The notes: generated from the sequence alone by a model not told the origin. Counted from the first letter of the stretch, positions 17,348 to 25,967 are shown. The stretch is DNA of 35,972 nt from Planctomycetota bacterium (GCA_028281765.1 JANQJF010000116.1:1-35972), one strand, 5' to 3'. A program made the numbers and translations.

Positions 17348-17938
17348 TCACTCCCGCTCCAGCATCGTCCCGAGCCGTGCGAGCGCGCGACTCAGCAGGA
17401 CGCGGACCGCACCCTCACTCCGCCCCATCTGCTCCGCGATCTCCGCGTGGCTCAGACCGACGATGCGCGACTGCACGATGATCTCTCGATAGTCGTCGGG
17501 CATGTCCCCCATGATCCCCTCGAGGCGCTCGATCTCCTCGCGACCCATCGCGACCCGGCTCGGCGTGCTCATCGTCGCGTACGCTTGACCGAGGTCGCGA
17601 AACTCGCCCTTCACCTCTCGCTGCCCGCTGCGCTTCTCGGCGCCGTAGAACTGCTGCCGGTTGCGGATCTTCTGCATCGCGAACGCGAACAGCCAATTGC
17701 GGAAGCTGCCCGGACCCTGCCAGTCGTACTTGTCGAGGTTCTGCAGCGCCTGCCGACACGCCGTCTGCACGAGGTCCGAACAGGCCTCCTTGTCGCGCAC
17801 CGCCTGGCTGCTCTTGAGGCGGCAAAACGCCCGTAGCGCCGGCAGGTGCCGGCGCACCAATTCGTCGAGCGCCTCGGCGTCTCCGGCCTTGGCGGAATCT
17901 ACGAGCTGGCGAACTTCGTCTTCGGCGGCTTCGGACAC
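17348..17938 (-). CDS. ECF-type RNA polymerase sigma factor
   Basis: The 196-residue product is a compact sigma factor. Region 2 is seen in KEACSDLVQTACRQALQNLDKYDWQGPGSFRNWLFAFAMQKIRNRQQF and region 4 in DDYREIIVQSRIVGLSHAEIAEQMGRSEGAVRVLLSRALARL. It belongs with the planctomycete ECF proteins that sit beside Ser/Thr kinases. The start is GTG at 17938. The sigma/repeat fusion gene follows 58 bases downstream on the same strand, and the kinase gene diverges, leaving only tens of bases for both promoters. No anti-sigma gene is adjacent, so control may pass through the kinase; that is inference. Confidence 0.9.
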   Translation of the reverse strand: MSEAAEDEVRQLVDSAKAGDAEALDELVRRHLPALRAFCRLKSSQAVRDKEACSDLVQTACRQALQNLDKYDWQGPGSFRNWLFAFAMQKIRNRQQFYGAEKRSGQREVKGEFRDLGQAYATMSTPSRVAMGREEIERLEGIMGDMPDDYREIIVQSRIVGLSHAEIAEQMGRSEGAVRVLLSRALARLGTMLERE

Positions 17939-17975
17939 GTCCGGAATTCAGGGTTTGGGACCAAATGACTGTAAC

Positions 17976-20753
17976 ATGCGGCTACGCCCTCACGTGATGC
18001 GGGCGGAGCACTCTTCTCATCGAGCCGTGAACGACGCCAAACAGCCCGCCGACGACCTCGAATCGCCGGACATGCCCGGATCCCCGGACGTGACGGAGGA
18101 GCTACTCGGGCGGTGCCTGGAGCACTCGGAGTCCGAGTGGGACGACGCTGTGGATCGGGTCTGTGAGGAGTTTCCCGAGCATGCAGACTCCTTACGCCGG
18201 AGGTTCGCGCTGCTCCGCGACATGGGGATGGCGGCCGGAAGTGAGCCGTCGAACACCGCGAGCGACCTCGCCTTGGTCGAAGAGTTCTGCCGCGACGAGC
18301 CCGATGTCGCCGCAGTGCTGGCCGACGCGCTCGGCGTACGCGAAGGCATCGAAGGCCTCGTGCCCCGCGACGCGACCACCGACCGCATCGGCCAGACGAT
18401 CAGCGACCGCTACGTGCTGACCGGTCGTATCGGCGCCGGCTCGATGGGCGTCGTGTTCCGCGCCGACGACAAGGAGCTCGGCCGCGAGGTCGCCCTGAAG
18501 TTCCTCGACGCCAAGCTGTTCATGAGCGGCGACGCGGAGGCGCGCTTCCTCCGCGAATCCGAATCCCTCGCCGCGCTCGCGCATCCGCACGTCGTCACCG
18601 TGTTCGATCGCGGCCGCGCCGACAACGGCGAGCTGTACCTCGTGATGGAGCTGCTGCAGGGCGTGTCGCTGCGCAGCATTCTCGCGATTCGCGAAGAGCA
18701 TCACGAAGTCGATCTCGACGAGGTGCGCAAACGCATCGGCTGCGACCAGCTGCCGGAGGACAGCTATCTCCGACTCGTGATGCGCTGGGCATCGGAACTC
18801 GCCGAGGGCCTCGGCGCCGCGCATGAACAGGGCGTGTTCCATCGCGACGTCAAGCCGTCGAACGTGTTCATCGACCGCACTGGGCGCGCGCTGCTCCTCG
18901 ACTTCGGGATCGCCGCGCGGTCCGGGGACCCGGAGCTCACCGCGGAGCAGTCGATCCTCGGTACGCCGTGGTACATGGCTCCCGAACAGGCGGCCGGTGG
19001 TTCTCCGCCGGGGCCAGGGCTGGACGTGTACGCGCTGTCCGCAACGCTCTACCACCTGCTGACCGGACGTCCGCCGTTCCACGGCGACGCGCTCGAAGTG
19101 TTCGCGCGGCTCGCAATCGAAGATCCACCCGCACTGCGGGCGCTCTGTCCCGAGTTGCCACGCGACGTCGCGGCGATCGTCGAGAAGGGCACGGAGAAGG
19201 AACCGTCGCGACGCTACGCGACGATGTCCGACTTCCGCGGCGACCTGCAGGCGTTCCTCGACCACCGGCCAGTCAGCGCACGGCCGCTCACCCGCGTCGG
19301 ACGCTTCGCCCGGCGCGTGCGTCGTCGGCCGGCGCGCGCACTCGCCGCGGCCGGCGCCGCACTCGCGGCCGTCTTGATCCCGACGACCCTGCTGCTTTGG
19401 TCCGAGCAGGAAGCGCGGGCGATGGAGTCGGCAAAGGCGGACAAGATGCGCCTGCTACCGTCGCTCCTCGCGATCGAAGGCGACCCGAGCCAGCGGCTGC
19501 TCGTGCCGCTCGACGAGCGCCGGGATTACATCCGAGTCCTCGACGAAATCCTCGCGATCGATGACGCGGACGTTCCGACCCGCCTCTGGCGCGCGGCGCT
19601 GCGACTCGATCAGGGCGAACACGACGGCGCGGCGGACGATCTCCGCGCTGTCGCTGCCGTCGCGGGCAGCGCCTACGTCGACGCCGTCGCCGCCTGCTAC
19701 GCCGCCGCGACCGCCGAACGCCGCGGCACCCAAGCCGTCGATCTCGCCGGTATCGATGCGAAACCGCAGTCGGCGCAAGAGCACTTCATCGCCGGCTTCC
19801 ACGAACTCCGCAATCGGCACGTCGAGGGCTTCAACGCGCGCGCGCTCGCCCATCTGACCGCCGCGATGGACGACTACCTGCCGGCTCGGGATCTGCGTTT
19901 GATCGCGCTCGCCGGGCACGCGGATAGTCAGCGTAAGAAGACCGCCCGCTGGGACGCATTCCAGGAGCTCTACGACGAGGCCGTGGGCCTCGAAGCGATC
20001 TACGGTCACGAGACGGCGCGCACCTGCGCGATGCGGGGACTCGCGCTCGCCGGTCAGAAGAACTACCGCCAGGCGGTGAAGCCGCTCGTGCGCTCGCTCG
20101 AACTCCGCCCGGACCGCCACGGCCCGCTGCTCAACCTCGGGGCATGCTACCGACGATTGCTCGAACCGCGGAAGGCTCTCGAATACGTTGGCCGCGCGTG
20201 TGAACTGCGCCCGCACCTCGCAAACTCCCAGTTCACGCACGCACAGATTCTCCGAGACCTCGGCGACTTCGCCGGCGCGCGCCGCATCGCCGAACCGCTG
20301 CCTGAATCCGGCTGGTTCCACGCCGCGTGGCGCAAGGCACACCTGCTCGCGGACATCACCGTCCAGGAGCTCTGCGTCGCGTTCGCGCCGGGTGAGACCG
20401 AACAGTCCACGGTCGACGCCCTCGCGGATCGCGCATTGCGCGAGCTGGAAACGGCACTTCCGCTCGCACCCGGCGCGAAGTATCGACGCGGCGTCGAACA
20501 CAACGCGGTGCTCGTCCGCGCTCTGCGGCAGAGCGACTTCAACAAGGCCGTCAAGACGATGCTCGACGGCCTTCGCTCGAAGCCCGCGAACGCGATCCAG
20601 ATCGGCAACCTGACGACGCTGCTGCCCCGAGCCGGCGGCCTCGACCAAGAGACCACGGACGCGCTCCGCGCGTACTTCATCGAACTCGCCCACACGCTGG
20701 ATCCCGGGAATCCCCTGCTCGAGATCTACTCCCGACACAGGAAACAGAAATGA
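17976..20753 (+). CDS. Transmembrane Ser/Thr protein kinase with TPR-like C-terminal region (module A)
   Basis: The product is about 925 residues. A short N-terminal region (ELLGRCLE...AVDRVCEEFPEHADSLRRRF) precedes a Hanks-type kinase domain. That domain has the glycine loop GAGSMGVV (153-160), Lys175 in VALKFL, HRDVKPSN (289-296), DFG (309-311) and GTPWYMAPEQ, so it should be active. One transmembrane helix lies at about 455-476, followed by helical TPR-like repeats such as RGLALAGQKNYRQAVKPLVRSLELRPDRHGPLLNLGACYRRL. ATG at 17976 is used. ATG 17997 and GTG 18027 are alternatives, and the last gives an N-terminus closer in length to the module B kinase. The stop overlaps the next gene as ATGA. 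Confidence 0.92.
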   Translation: MRLRPHVMRAEHSSHRAVNDAKQPADDLESPDMPGSPDVTEELLGRCLEHSESEWDDAVDRVCEEFPEHADSLRRRFALLRDMGMAAGSEPSNTASDLALVEEFCRDEPDVAAVLADALGVREGIEGLVPRDATTDRIGQTISDRYVLTGRIGAGSMGVVFRADDKELGREVALKFLDAKLFMSGDAEARFLRESESLAALAHPHVVTVFDRGRADNGELYLVMELLQGVSLRSILAIREEHHEVDLDEVRKRIGCDQLPEDSYLRLVMRWASELAEGLGAAHEQGVFHRDVKPSNVFIDRTGRALLLDFGIAARSGDPELTAEQSILGTPWYMAPEQAAGGSPPGPGLDVYALSATLYHLLTGRPPFHGDALEVFARLAIEDPPALRALCPELPRDVAAIVEKGTEKEPSRRYATMSDFRGDLQAFLDHRPVSARPLTRVGRFARRVRRRPARALAAAGAALAAVLIPTTLLLWSEQEARAMESAKADKMRLLPSLLAIEGDPSQRLLVPLDERRDYIRVLDEILAIDDADVPTRLWRAALRLDQGEHDGAADDLRAVAAVAGSAYVDAVAACYAAATAERRGTQAVDLAGIDAKPQSAQEHFIAGFHELRNRHVEGFNARALAHLTAAMDDYLPARDLRLIALAGHADSQRKKTARWDAFQELYDEAVGLEAIYGHETARTCAMRGLALAGQKNYRQAVKPLVRSLELRPDRHGPLLNLGACYRRLLEPRKALEYVGRACELRPHLANSQFTHAQILRDLGDFAGARRIAEPLPESGWFHAAWRKAHLLADITVQELCVAFAPGETEQSTVDALADRALRELETALPLAPGAKYRRGVEHNAVLVRALRQSDFNKAVKTMLDGLRSKPANAIQIGNLTTLLPRAGGLDQETTDALRAYFIELAHTLDPGNPLLEIYSRHRKQK

Positions 20754-22306
20754 ACGCCCAACACAGGGACCGCGGATTCCACCACCGCGGACTCCGTCGC
20801 AGCGGCCCGAGCCTCGCGCTCGCCGCCGCGCTTCCGATGTTGTGCAGCGCGCTGGCGGCGCAGTGCAACCAGTCCGAGGAACCGTTCGGCGGCGGGTCGA
20901 TCGCGACTTCCATCGCGAACCCACCCGTCGGAGCACCCGGCGTGATGCTCAAGTGCGAAGGGTTCACCAACCCTCCACCGACGGCGTGGCCGATCTCCGG
21001 CCCCGGACGCCCGCACTTCGACGTCGAGACGGCATGGGGCGTGTGCGGACTCGGCCAGCCCGGGGTCATCGACCGCATCGACATCGACGCGATGAGCATC
21101 GGCCTCGACTACCTCTGGGCCGACGCAAACGGCTTCGTCGTCCCCGAGGCCAACCGCTGGGACGCGCTGTCGTTCTCGGTCACCGGCTCGACGATCGCAG
21201 CGGGCAGTGCGGTGATCAGCGCGGAGCCGCCCGGCACGGGTCGCTCGGCCGACCAGTTCTTCTACGTCGTCGACGGCAGCGTCTTCCCGCCCCCGCCGTC
21301 CGCGCCACCGCCGCGGCGCCGAACGAAGCGCGGACACGACAGCACGGAGCTCGGCTTCCCGGCCGCGGACACGCCGGAGATGGACGCGCTCGACCACTTC
21401 ATGCCGATGTATGCGCTCGACCCGCTGACGGTGATCAACTTCCTGTCGCCGAACCCGAGCTACTTCTTCTCGGTGTCCAGCGCGACGGTGCCGTTCGTTC
21501 CGACGGCATGGTGGACGAACCCGAGCGACGCGAGTGGCGCGACGATCCTCCGGTCGACGTGGACCGGCACGACGTGGTCGTGCCCGGTGACGTTCAAGAG
21601 CTGGTCGGATCTCGGTCTGCTGCAGACTGACGACCTCGACGCGCTCGCGATCGACTCCGAGAAGGAGCTGATTCTCTTCTCGACGAAGCGCGCGGATCTC
21701 GCGTGGCAGCTACGCATCGTCGATTGCAGCATTGACGGCCCGACGACATCGAAGGAGTACAAGTGTCCGGACGGGACTTCGATGACGTCGAAGAAGGGCC
21801 TACAGTCGGATGACGACGATATCGATGCGCTGTGTGCGCTCGATCCGCTGGTTCCACTCGGACAGATGGGTCCGGTCGGCATGGGCCAGCTCAACCCGAT
21901 CCGCGCGATCATGGGCGCGCCGGAAGGCGACAACCCGCCGCTCGTGTTCCCGGGTGTGCCGCGCACGCTCGAAGGCACGGGGTTCATGGCGTGTCCGTCG
22001 GGAGCGTCACCGTGCGGTGCGGGCAGCGTGGAGTACAAGCTCTACGGCTGGGGCTGGCCGGGCGCCGGCCCGGCGCCCGGCGCGATCGTCGCGTTCATCA
22101 CGAGCTGGGGCCCGCCGGTGTCGATCGGTGGGACGCTGACGCGCCCGAACTCCGGGGTCTGCGGGGATCCGTGGGAGGTCTCGCTGTGCGTGCCGAACGC
22201 GGTGCGGTTCTTGTGTCCGGAGTTCGAGATCGAGGTAACGTGGCTGGCGCTGCAGGTGACCCCACTGACGTTCGGGCAGTCGTATCCGATTGTGATGCGG
22301 TTCTGA
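20750..22306 (+). CDS. Secreted protein with repeated Asp-rich DxDAL motifs, function unknown
   Basis: The 518-residue product has a long twin-basic-type leader (HHRGLRRSGPSLALAAALPMLCSALAAQ), with likely cleavage near 37. No catalytic family is recognised. An Asp-rich motif recurs: RIDIDAMSIGLD (109-120), EMDALDHFMPMYALD (210-224), DDLDALAID (294-302) and DDIDALCALD (356-365). Several copies are followed by a hydrophobic strand. It contains many cysteines and a proline/arginine linker (180-194). Its ATG overlaps the kinase stop (ATGA), so both are made from one message; it may be a sensed or secreted partner of the kinase, by inference. It ends just before repeat element A. Confidence 0.8.
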   Translation: MNAQHRDRGFHHRGLRRSGPSLALAAALPMLCSALAAQCNQSEEPFGGGSIATSIANPPVGAPGVMLKCEGFTNPPPTAWPISGPGRPHFDVETAWGVCGLGQPGVIDRIDIDAMSIGLDYLWADANGFVVPEANRWDALSFSVTGSTIAAGSAVISAEPPGTGRSADQFFYVVDGSVFPPPPSAPPPRRRTKRGHDSTELGFPAADTPEMDALDHFMPMYALDPLTVINFLSPNPSYFFSVSSATVPFVPTAWWTNPSDASGATILRSTWTGTTWSCPVTFKSWSDLGLLQTDDLDALAIDSEKELILFSTKRADLAWQLRIVDCSIDGPTTSKEYKCPDGTSMTSKKGLQSDDDDIDALCALDPLVPLGQMGPVGMGQLNPIRAIMGAPEGDNPPLVFPGVPRTLEGTGFMACPSGASPCGAGSVEYKLYGWGWPGAGPAPGAIVAFITSWGPPVSIGGTLTRPNSGVCGDPWEVSLCVPNAVRFLCPEFEIEVTWLALQVTPLTFGQSYPIVMRF

Positions 22307-22336
22307 GGGGGACGGGTGGGGTCGTCCTGAGTTACT

Positions 22337-22686
22337 GATTCCGTGGAACACCACGGGCACCACGGATCACCACGGTCACCACGTGAGTCAGGCCAACCGT
22401 GGCGATCGGATCGCGACGAACTCGGGCAGTCACCGGCCTGACGGGTTTCTTGGACAAGTCGGCCAGGGCATCGAGATGGCCCACGACATCCAACTGCCAG
22501 CGACCTTCGACCATTCTCCGGTGCGTGGATCGGCCAAGACCGTGGTTGCCGCGACGGCCAACCGTCCCAAAGATCTGCGGAGAACGTGATCGGCCAGACA
22601 TCGTTCGAGTGACCAACCGCGTTGGCCGGGTTCATTCACGTGGCGACCGTGGTGCTTCCGTGGTGCCCATGGTGTTGCACTGAATC
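22337..22686. repeat. MITE-like repeat element A (about 350 bp, long terminal inverted repeats)
   Basis: The element starts GATTC and ends GAATC. Its left arm (from 22343) and right arm (ending about 22680) are imperfect inverted repeats of about 46 bases, each built from iterated ACCACGG units spaced 9-11 bases. The element is a diverged direct copy of element B at 23158-23497. The ends and the core (about 22474-22589) are well conserved between them, while 22389-22470 is not. It fills most of the 399-base gene-free stretch 22307-22705. No transposase is encoded and no obvious target-site duplication is seen. Confidence 0.8.
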
Positions 22687-22705
22687 GGCTATCGAATACA
22701 TCCCC

Positions 22706-23110
22706 TTACCGACGCAACCTGGACACCCCCTCCTTCAAGAGCATCGCGTTGAAATTGATCAACAACCCTAGTCCCAGGTTCGCCATTCTCATGTAGCTCA
22801 GCAGCTGGGCGTGATGCTCTTGGAGGACTCGCGGAACAGCCTTCACCTCGACCACCACGCACTCGTCGACGATCAAGTCCAAACGCATCTGCGTTGGTAG
22901 CTCAGCACCTCGGTAGATCACCGGCAACGACACCTGCTGTGCAATGGCGACGCCGCGTTGCTTCAACTCGAAGACGAGAGCGGACTCGTAGACACGTTCG
23001 AGCAAGCCCGGACCGAGACTCTTATGGACTCGAGTCGCGGCGCGGATGACCTCCCGCGCAGACACATCGGCAGGATCGGATGGGTCGAATGAGTTGCGGA
23101 CTGAGTTCAC
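22706..23110 (-). CDS. GxxExxY family protein (PD-(D/E)XK nuclease superfamily)
   Basis: The 134-residue product carries the family signature G35xxE38xxY41 (GLLERVY) after RVHKSLGPG. A nuclease-fold core follows: Asp78 in RLDLIVDE, Glu88-x-Lys90 in VVVEVKAV, and the family-typical HHAQLLSYMRMANLGLGLLINFN (99-121). The length is normal for the family (TIGR04256/PDDEXK_3); the cellular role of these proteins is not established. The start is GTG at 23110, with no Shine-Dalgarno; GTG at 23065 is a shorter choice. The codon and base composition is visibly less GC-rich than the flanking genes. The gene is bracketed by the two repeat elements A and B, which suggests transfer or shared mobility. Confidence 0.9.
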   Translation of the reverse strand: MNSVRNSFDPSDPADVSAREVIRAATRVHKSLGPGLLERVYESALVFELKQRGVAIAQQVSLPVIYRGAELPTQMRLDLIVDECVVVEVKAVPRVLQEHHAQLLSYMRMANLGLGLLINFNAMLLKEGVSRLRR

Positions 23111-23157
23111 AATAGCTTGTGACCCGGGATGTGGCGTGGGAACGCGCGGAGGATAGG

Positions 23158-23497
23158 AATTCTGTGGAACACCACGGGCACCACGGAATCACCACGGTCA
23201 CCACGTGAGTTGGGCAAACCGTGGCGATCGGCTCGCTACGCTCTCGGGCAGTCACGCGCCCGACGAGTCTTTCTTGAAGCCAGGGATTCCGAGATGGCCC
23301 ACGACATCCGACTGCCAGCGACATTCGACCATTCTCCGTTCCGTGGATCGGTCAAGACCGCCGTGACGGCCAACCGCTCCAAAGATCGGCGGAGAACGTG
23401 ACTGGCCAGAGATGTTTGAATGACCAGGCGCATTGGCCTCGTTCACTCACGTGGTGACCGTGGTGATTCCGTGGTGCCCGTGGTGTTCCACTGAATC
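23158..23497. repeat. MITE-like repeat element B (about 340 bp, 47-bp perfect terminal inverted repeats)
   Basis: This element is in the same orientation as element A, on the other side of the GxxExxY gene. Its arms 23164-23210 and 23445-23491 are perfect 47-base inverted copies, each holding four ACCACG(G) units. The core 23294-23401 closely matches the core of A, including a short open frame beginning MAHDI and ending KD-x-RRT. The element occupies most of the 429-base gene-free stretch 23111-23539 and ends 42 bases before the ThuA-fusion gene, so it may influence that gene's promoter. The near-perfect arms suggest it is younger than A, or under selection to keep pairing. Confidence 0.85.
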
Positions 23498-23539
23498 ACG
23501 CTCCTTTCATCCCCAATCGGATAGAACTCCTGCGCGCCC

Positions 23540-25729
23540 ATGAACACCCTCACGCTCGCAGCCTTCACCCTCCTCACCACCACCCTCTCCGCCCAATCCC
23601 CCCACACCCTCCCCGCCTCCAAGAAGATCGTCTTCCTCTCCGGCACTCGCAGCCACGGATACGGCGCGCACGAGTTCAACGCGGGCAACCTGCTCATGGC
23701 GCGCCTTCTCGAGTCACGCTTCGAAGGACTCGAGACCGATGTCTACCTCGACGGGAAGTGGCCCGAACCCACTGCCTTCGAGAACGCGGACTCCGTCGTC
23801 GTCTTCTGCAACGGTGGCGGCGGCCACCTCGTCAACAAGCGACTCGACCAGTTCGAGGCTCTGATGAAGCGCGGGGTCGGCGCCGCGTTCCTCCACTACG
23901 GCGTCGAGACCGTCGAAGGGCGGCCGAGCGAGAAGTTCCGCGACTGGATCGGCGGCCACTTCGAGCGATTCTGGTCGGTCAATCCGACGTGGACCGCGCA
24001 GTTCGACGCGCTCCCCGAACACCCGATCAGCCGCGGCGTGAAGCCGTTCGCCTCGCGCGACGAATGGTACTTCCACATGCGCTTCCGGCCGAACATGGAC
24101 GGAGTCACGCCCATCCTCTCCGCGATCCCGCCGCACAGCACGATGCGCCGCAAGGACGGTCCGCACAGCGGCAACCCGGCCGTGCGCGAAGCCGTGCGCA
24201 AGCGTCAGCCGCAGCACCTCGCGTGGGCGTTCGAGCGCCCCGACGGTGGTCGCGGGTTCGGTTTCACCGGACTGCACTTCCACAAGAACTTCGTCGACGA
24301 CGACTTTCGCAAGCTCGTGCTCAACGCCGTCGCGTGGACCGCGAAGATCGACGTGCCGGAGTCGGGCATCGAGACTCCGACGCCGACCCCCGAAGAGATC
24401 GCGGCCAACCAGGACTACGCACCGCGCAAACCGCGCGTCGCCCAACCGAAGCCTGCAGAGTTCCCCGCGGACGCCCCGCTGAAGATCTACTTGCTCGCCG
24501 GCCAATCCAACATGGTCGGCGCCACTTCCAAGAAATGGGTGGAGGCCAACGCGAAGAAGCTCGCGAAGCCGCGACCCGACGTGTGGTGCCACTGGCGGGG
24601 TGAGACGAATCCCCTCGCGCCCGGCGCCGGCGGCGAGGTCGGCCCCGAACTCGCGTTCGGTCACGCACTCGGCAGGGCGAACGAAGGCCCCGTGCTGCTC
24701 GCCAAGTTCGCAGTCGGTGGCACGACCATCCAAGAACACTGGCGTCCGCCGAGCGCGGTCACCCGCGCGGGCGGCGAAATCGGACACCTCTACAAGGTGA
24801 TGCTCAAGCAGTTCCACCGCATCCTCGAGCGACCGGAGCAGTACTGCCCCGCCGCGAAGGGAAGGCGGATCGAACTCGGCGGCTTCGTCTGGTTCCAGGG
24901 CGAGAACGACTGCTTCGACGGCCGCGAGAAGTTCTACGAGGCGAATCTGCGCGATCTGATCCGCGACGTGCGTGGGGCGACCGGCGCGCCAGAGCTGCCG
25001 GTCTGCGTGATCGTCATCAACGACTCCGGTGTCTGGGACGAAGCCGGTGGCGGCGGACCCGCCGTCCGTGACGCACAGCGCGCGGTCGCGAAGGCCGATC
25101 CCAACGTCGTGTGCTTCGAGACTGCCGACCTCGACGAGGGGTATCACTACGCGGACGGCGACCACGTCACGATCGGGAGGCGGCTCGCGAAGGCGATGCG
25201 CCCGTTCAACAATCGTGGCGTCGTGCCGGCGGCTGACGCCGTCGCCGCCGCGCGCCGCGCCCAGGACGCGCTGTTCTATCCCGGCCGCGGGCCGCGCCCA
25301 CCCAAGCCGGACACACATCTCGTCGACCTACCGTGGATTCGCGGCGAGTCCGGCTGGAACGGCGAACCGCGTCGCAACCTCTCGATCGAAGACCGCCCGC
25401 TCCGCATCGACGGCGAGACGTTCCCGAAGGGCATCGGCACTCACGCGAACTCGACCCTCGTCTACGCGATCCCGGCCGGCAAGACCCGCTTCGTCGCGAT
25501 CGCCGGCATCGACGACGAGGTCGGCAACCGCGGCGTGTGCAGCGTCGTGTTCCGCGTGCACGCGGACGACCAGCTGCTCGCCGAGTCCGTCGTGATAAAG
25601 GGCATGGAACGCTGGCACTTCGACGTCGCGTTGCCGGACGGTGCCAAGGAGCTGAAGCTCGAAGTCACCGAAGCCGACAGCGGCATCAACAGCGACCACG
25701 CCGACTGGGTCGAAGCCGGCTTCCTCTAG
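23540..25729 (+). CDS. Secreted ThuA - sialate O-acetylesterase (SASA) - NPCBM fusion protein
   Basis: The 729-residue product has a signal peptide (MNTLTLAAFTLLTTTLSAQ) and three domains. ThuA-like (about 29-270) has KIVFLSGTRSHGYGAHEF and a glycine-rich CNGGGGHLV. The SASA esterase (about 316-555) has the nucleophile Ser323 in LAGQSNM, WFQGEND with the conserved Glu, and Asp539/His542 in DGDHVTIG. The NPCBM carbohydrate-binding domain (about 590-729) has GESGWNGEP, GIGTHANSTLVYAIP and WVEAGFL. The likely role is removal of acetyl esters from extracellular glycans, with the NPCBM holding the polymer. The ThuA part may act on sugars but its reaction is not settled. It precedes a second esterase gene on the same strand. 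Confidence 0.93.
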   Translation: MNTLTLAAFTLLTTTLSAQSPHTLPASKKIVFLSGTRSHGYGAHEFNAGNLLMARLLESRFEGLETDVYLDGKWPEPTAFENADSVVVFCNGGGGHLVNKRLDQFEALMKRGVGAAFLHYGVETVEGRPSEKFRDWIGGHFERFWSVNPTWTAQFDALPEHPISRGVKPFASRDEWYFHMRFRPNMDGVTPILSAIPPHSTMRRKDGPHSGNPAVREAVRKRQPQHLAWAFERPDGGRGFGFTGLHFHKNFVDDDFRKLVLNAVAWTAKIDVPESGIETPTPTPEEIAANQDYAPRKPRVAQPKPAEFPADAPLKIYLLAGQSNMVGATSKKWVEANAKKLAKPRPDVWCHWRGETNPLAPGAGGEVGPELAFGHALGRANEGPVLLAKFAVGGTTIQEHWRPPSAVTRAGGEIGHLYKVMLKQFHRILERPEQYCPAAKGRRIELGGFVWFQGENDCFDGREKFYEANLRDLIRDVRGATGAPELPVCVIVINDSGVWDEAGGGGPAVRDAQRAVAKADPNVVCFETADLDEGYHYADGDHVTIGRRLAKAMRPFNNRGVVPAADAVAAARRAQDALFYPGRGPRPPKPDTHLVDLPWIRGESGWNGEPRRNLSIEDRPLRIDGETFPKGIGTHANSTLVYAIPAGKTRFVAIAGIDDEVGNRGVCSVVFRVHADDQLLAESVVIKGMERWHFDVALPDGAKELKLEVTEADSGINSDHADWVEAGFL

Positions 25730-25967
25730 ATCTCAGAAGCTCGAGTCGAGCCGCGGCGCGTTCGTCAACGGGAAGCGGATTGCCCTCGCGTCGGACGGTC
25801 GGCATCGCGAGCCGCAGCGCGTCACCCGCGAGCGGCGCATGCGTCGACGTGTCGAGCAAGCGAATCGCTTGACCATTCGGCGTTCGGAGTTCTGCAGCAC
25901 GACGCTTAGGGCGGAATCCCACATCCCCGGGATCGCCGTCGGAGGGTGAGCCGACTCTCGCCGAGCT
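25730..25967. other. Intergenic stretch between the two esterase genes
   Basis: These 238 bases hold the promoter region of the tandem esterase gene or connect the two genes. No hairpin terminator or convincing promoter hexamers were found. On the minus strand 25733-25900 has coding-like composition (DARAIRFPLTNAPRLDSSF then a stop at 25733, in one frame). It could be the remnant of a lost gene tail, but no family is recognised. Confidence 0.3.

Noticed and set aside
22320..22345. Target-site duplications around the repeat elements
   Set aside because: The bases just outside A (left gttact, right ggctat) and B (left ggatag, right acgctc) do not match each other, so no duplication can be claimed.
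22343..22390. CRISPR-like array suggested by repeated ACCACGG units
   Set aside because: The units are only 7 bases with 2-4 base gaps and occur as inverted arms of a 350-bp element; there are no 25-40 base repeats with unique spacers and no cas genes.
22332..22616. Minus-strand open frame of about 94 codons inside repeat element A
   Set aside because: It runs through the terminal arm and, compared with element B, is not preserved at the same length. It is better explained by the repeat structure.
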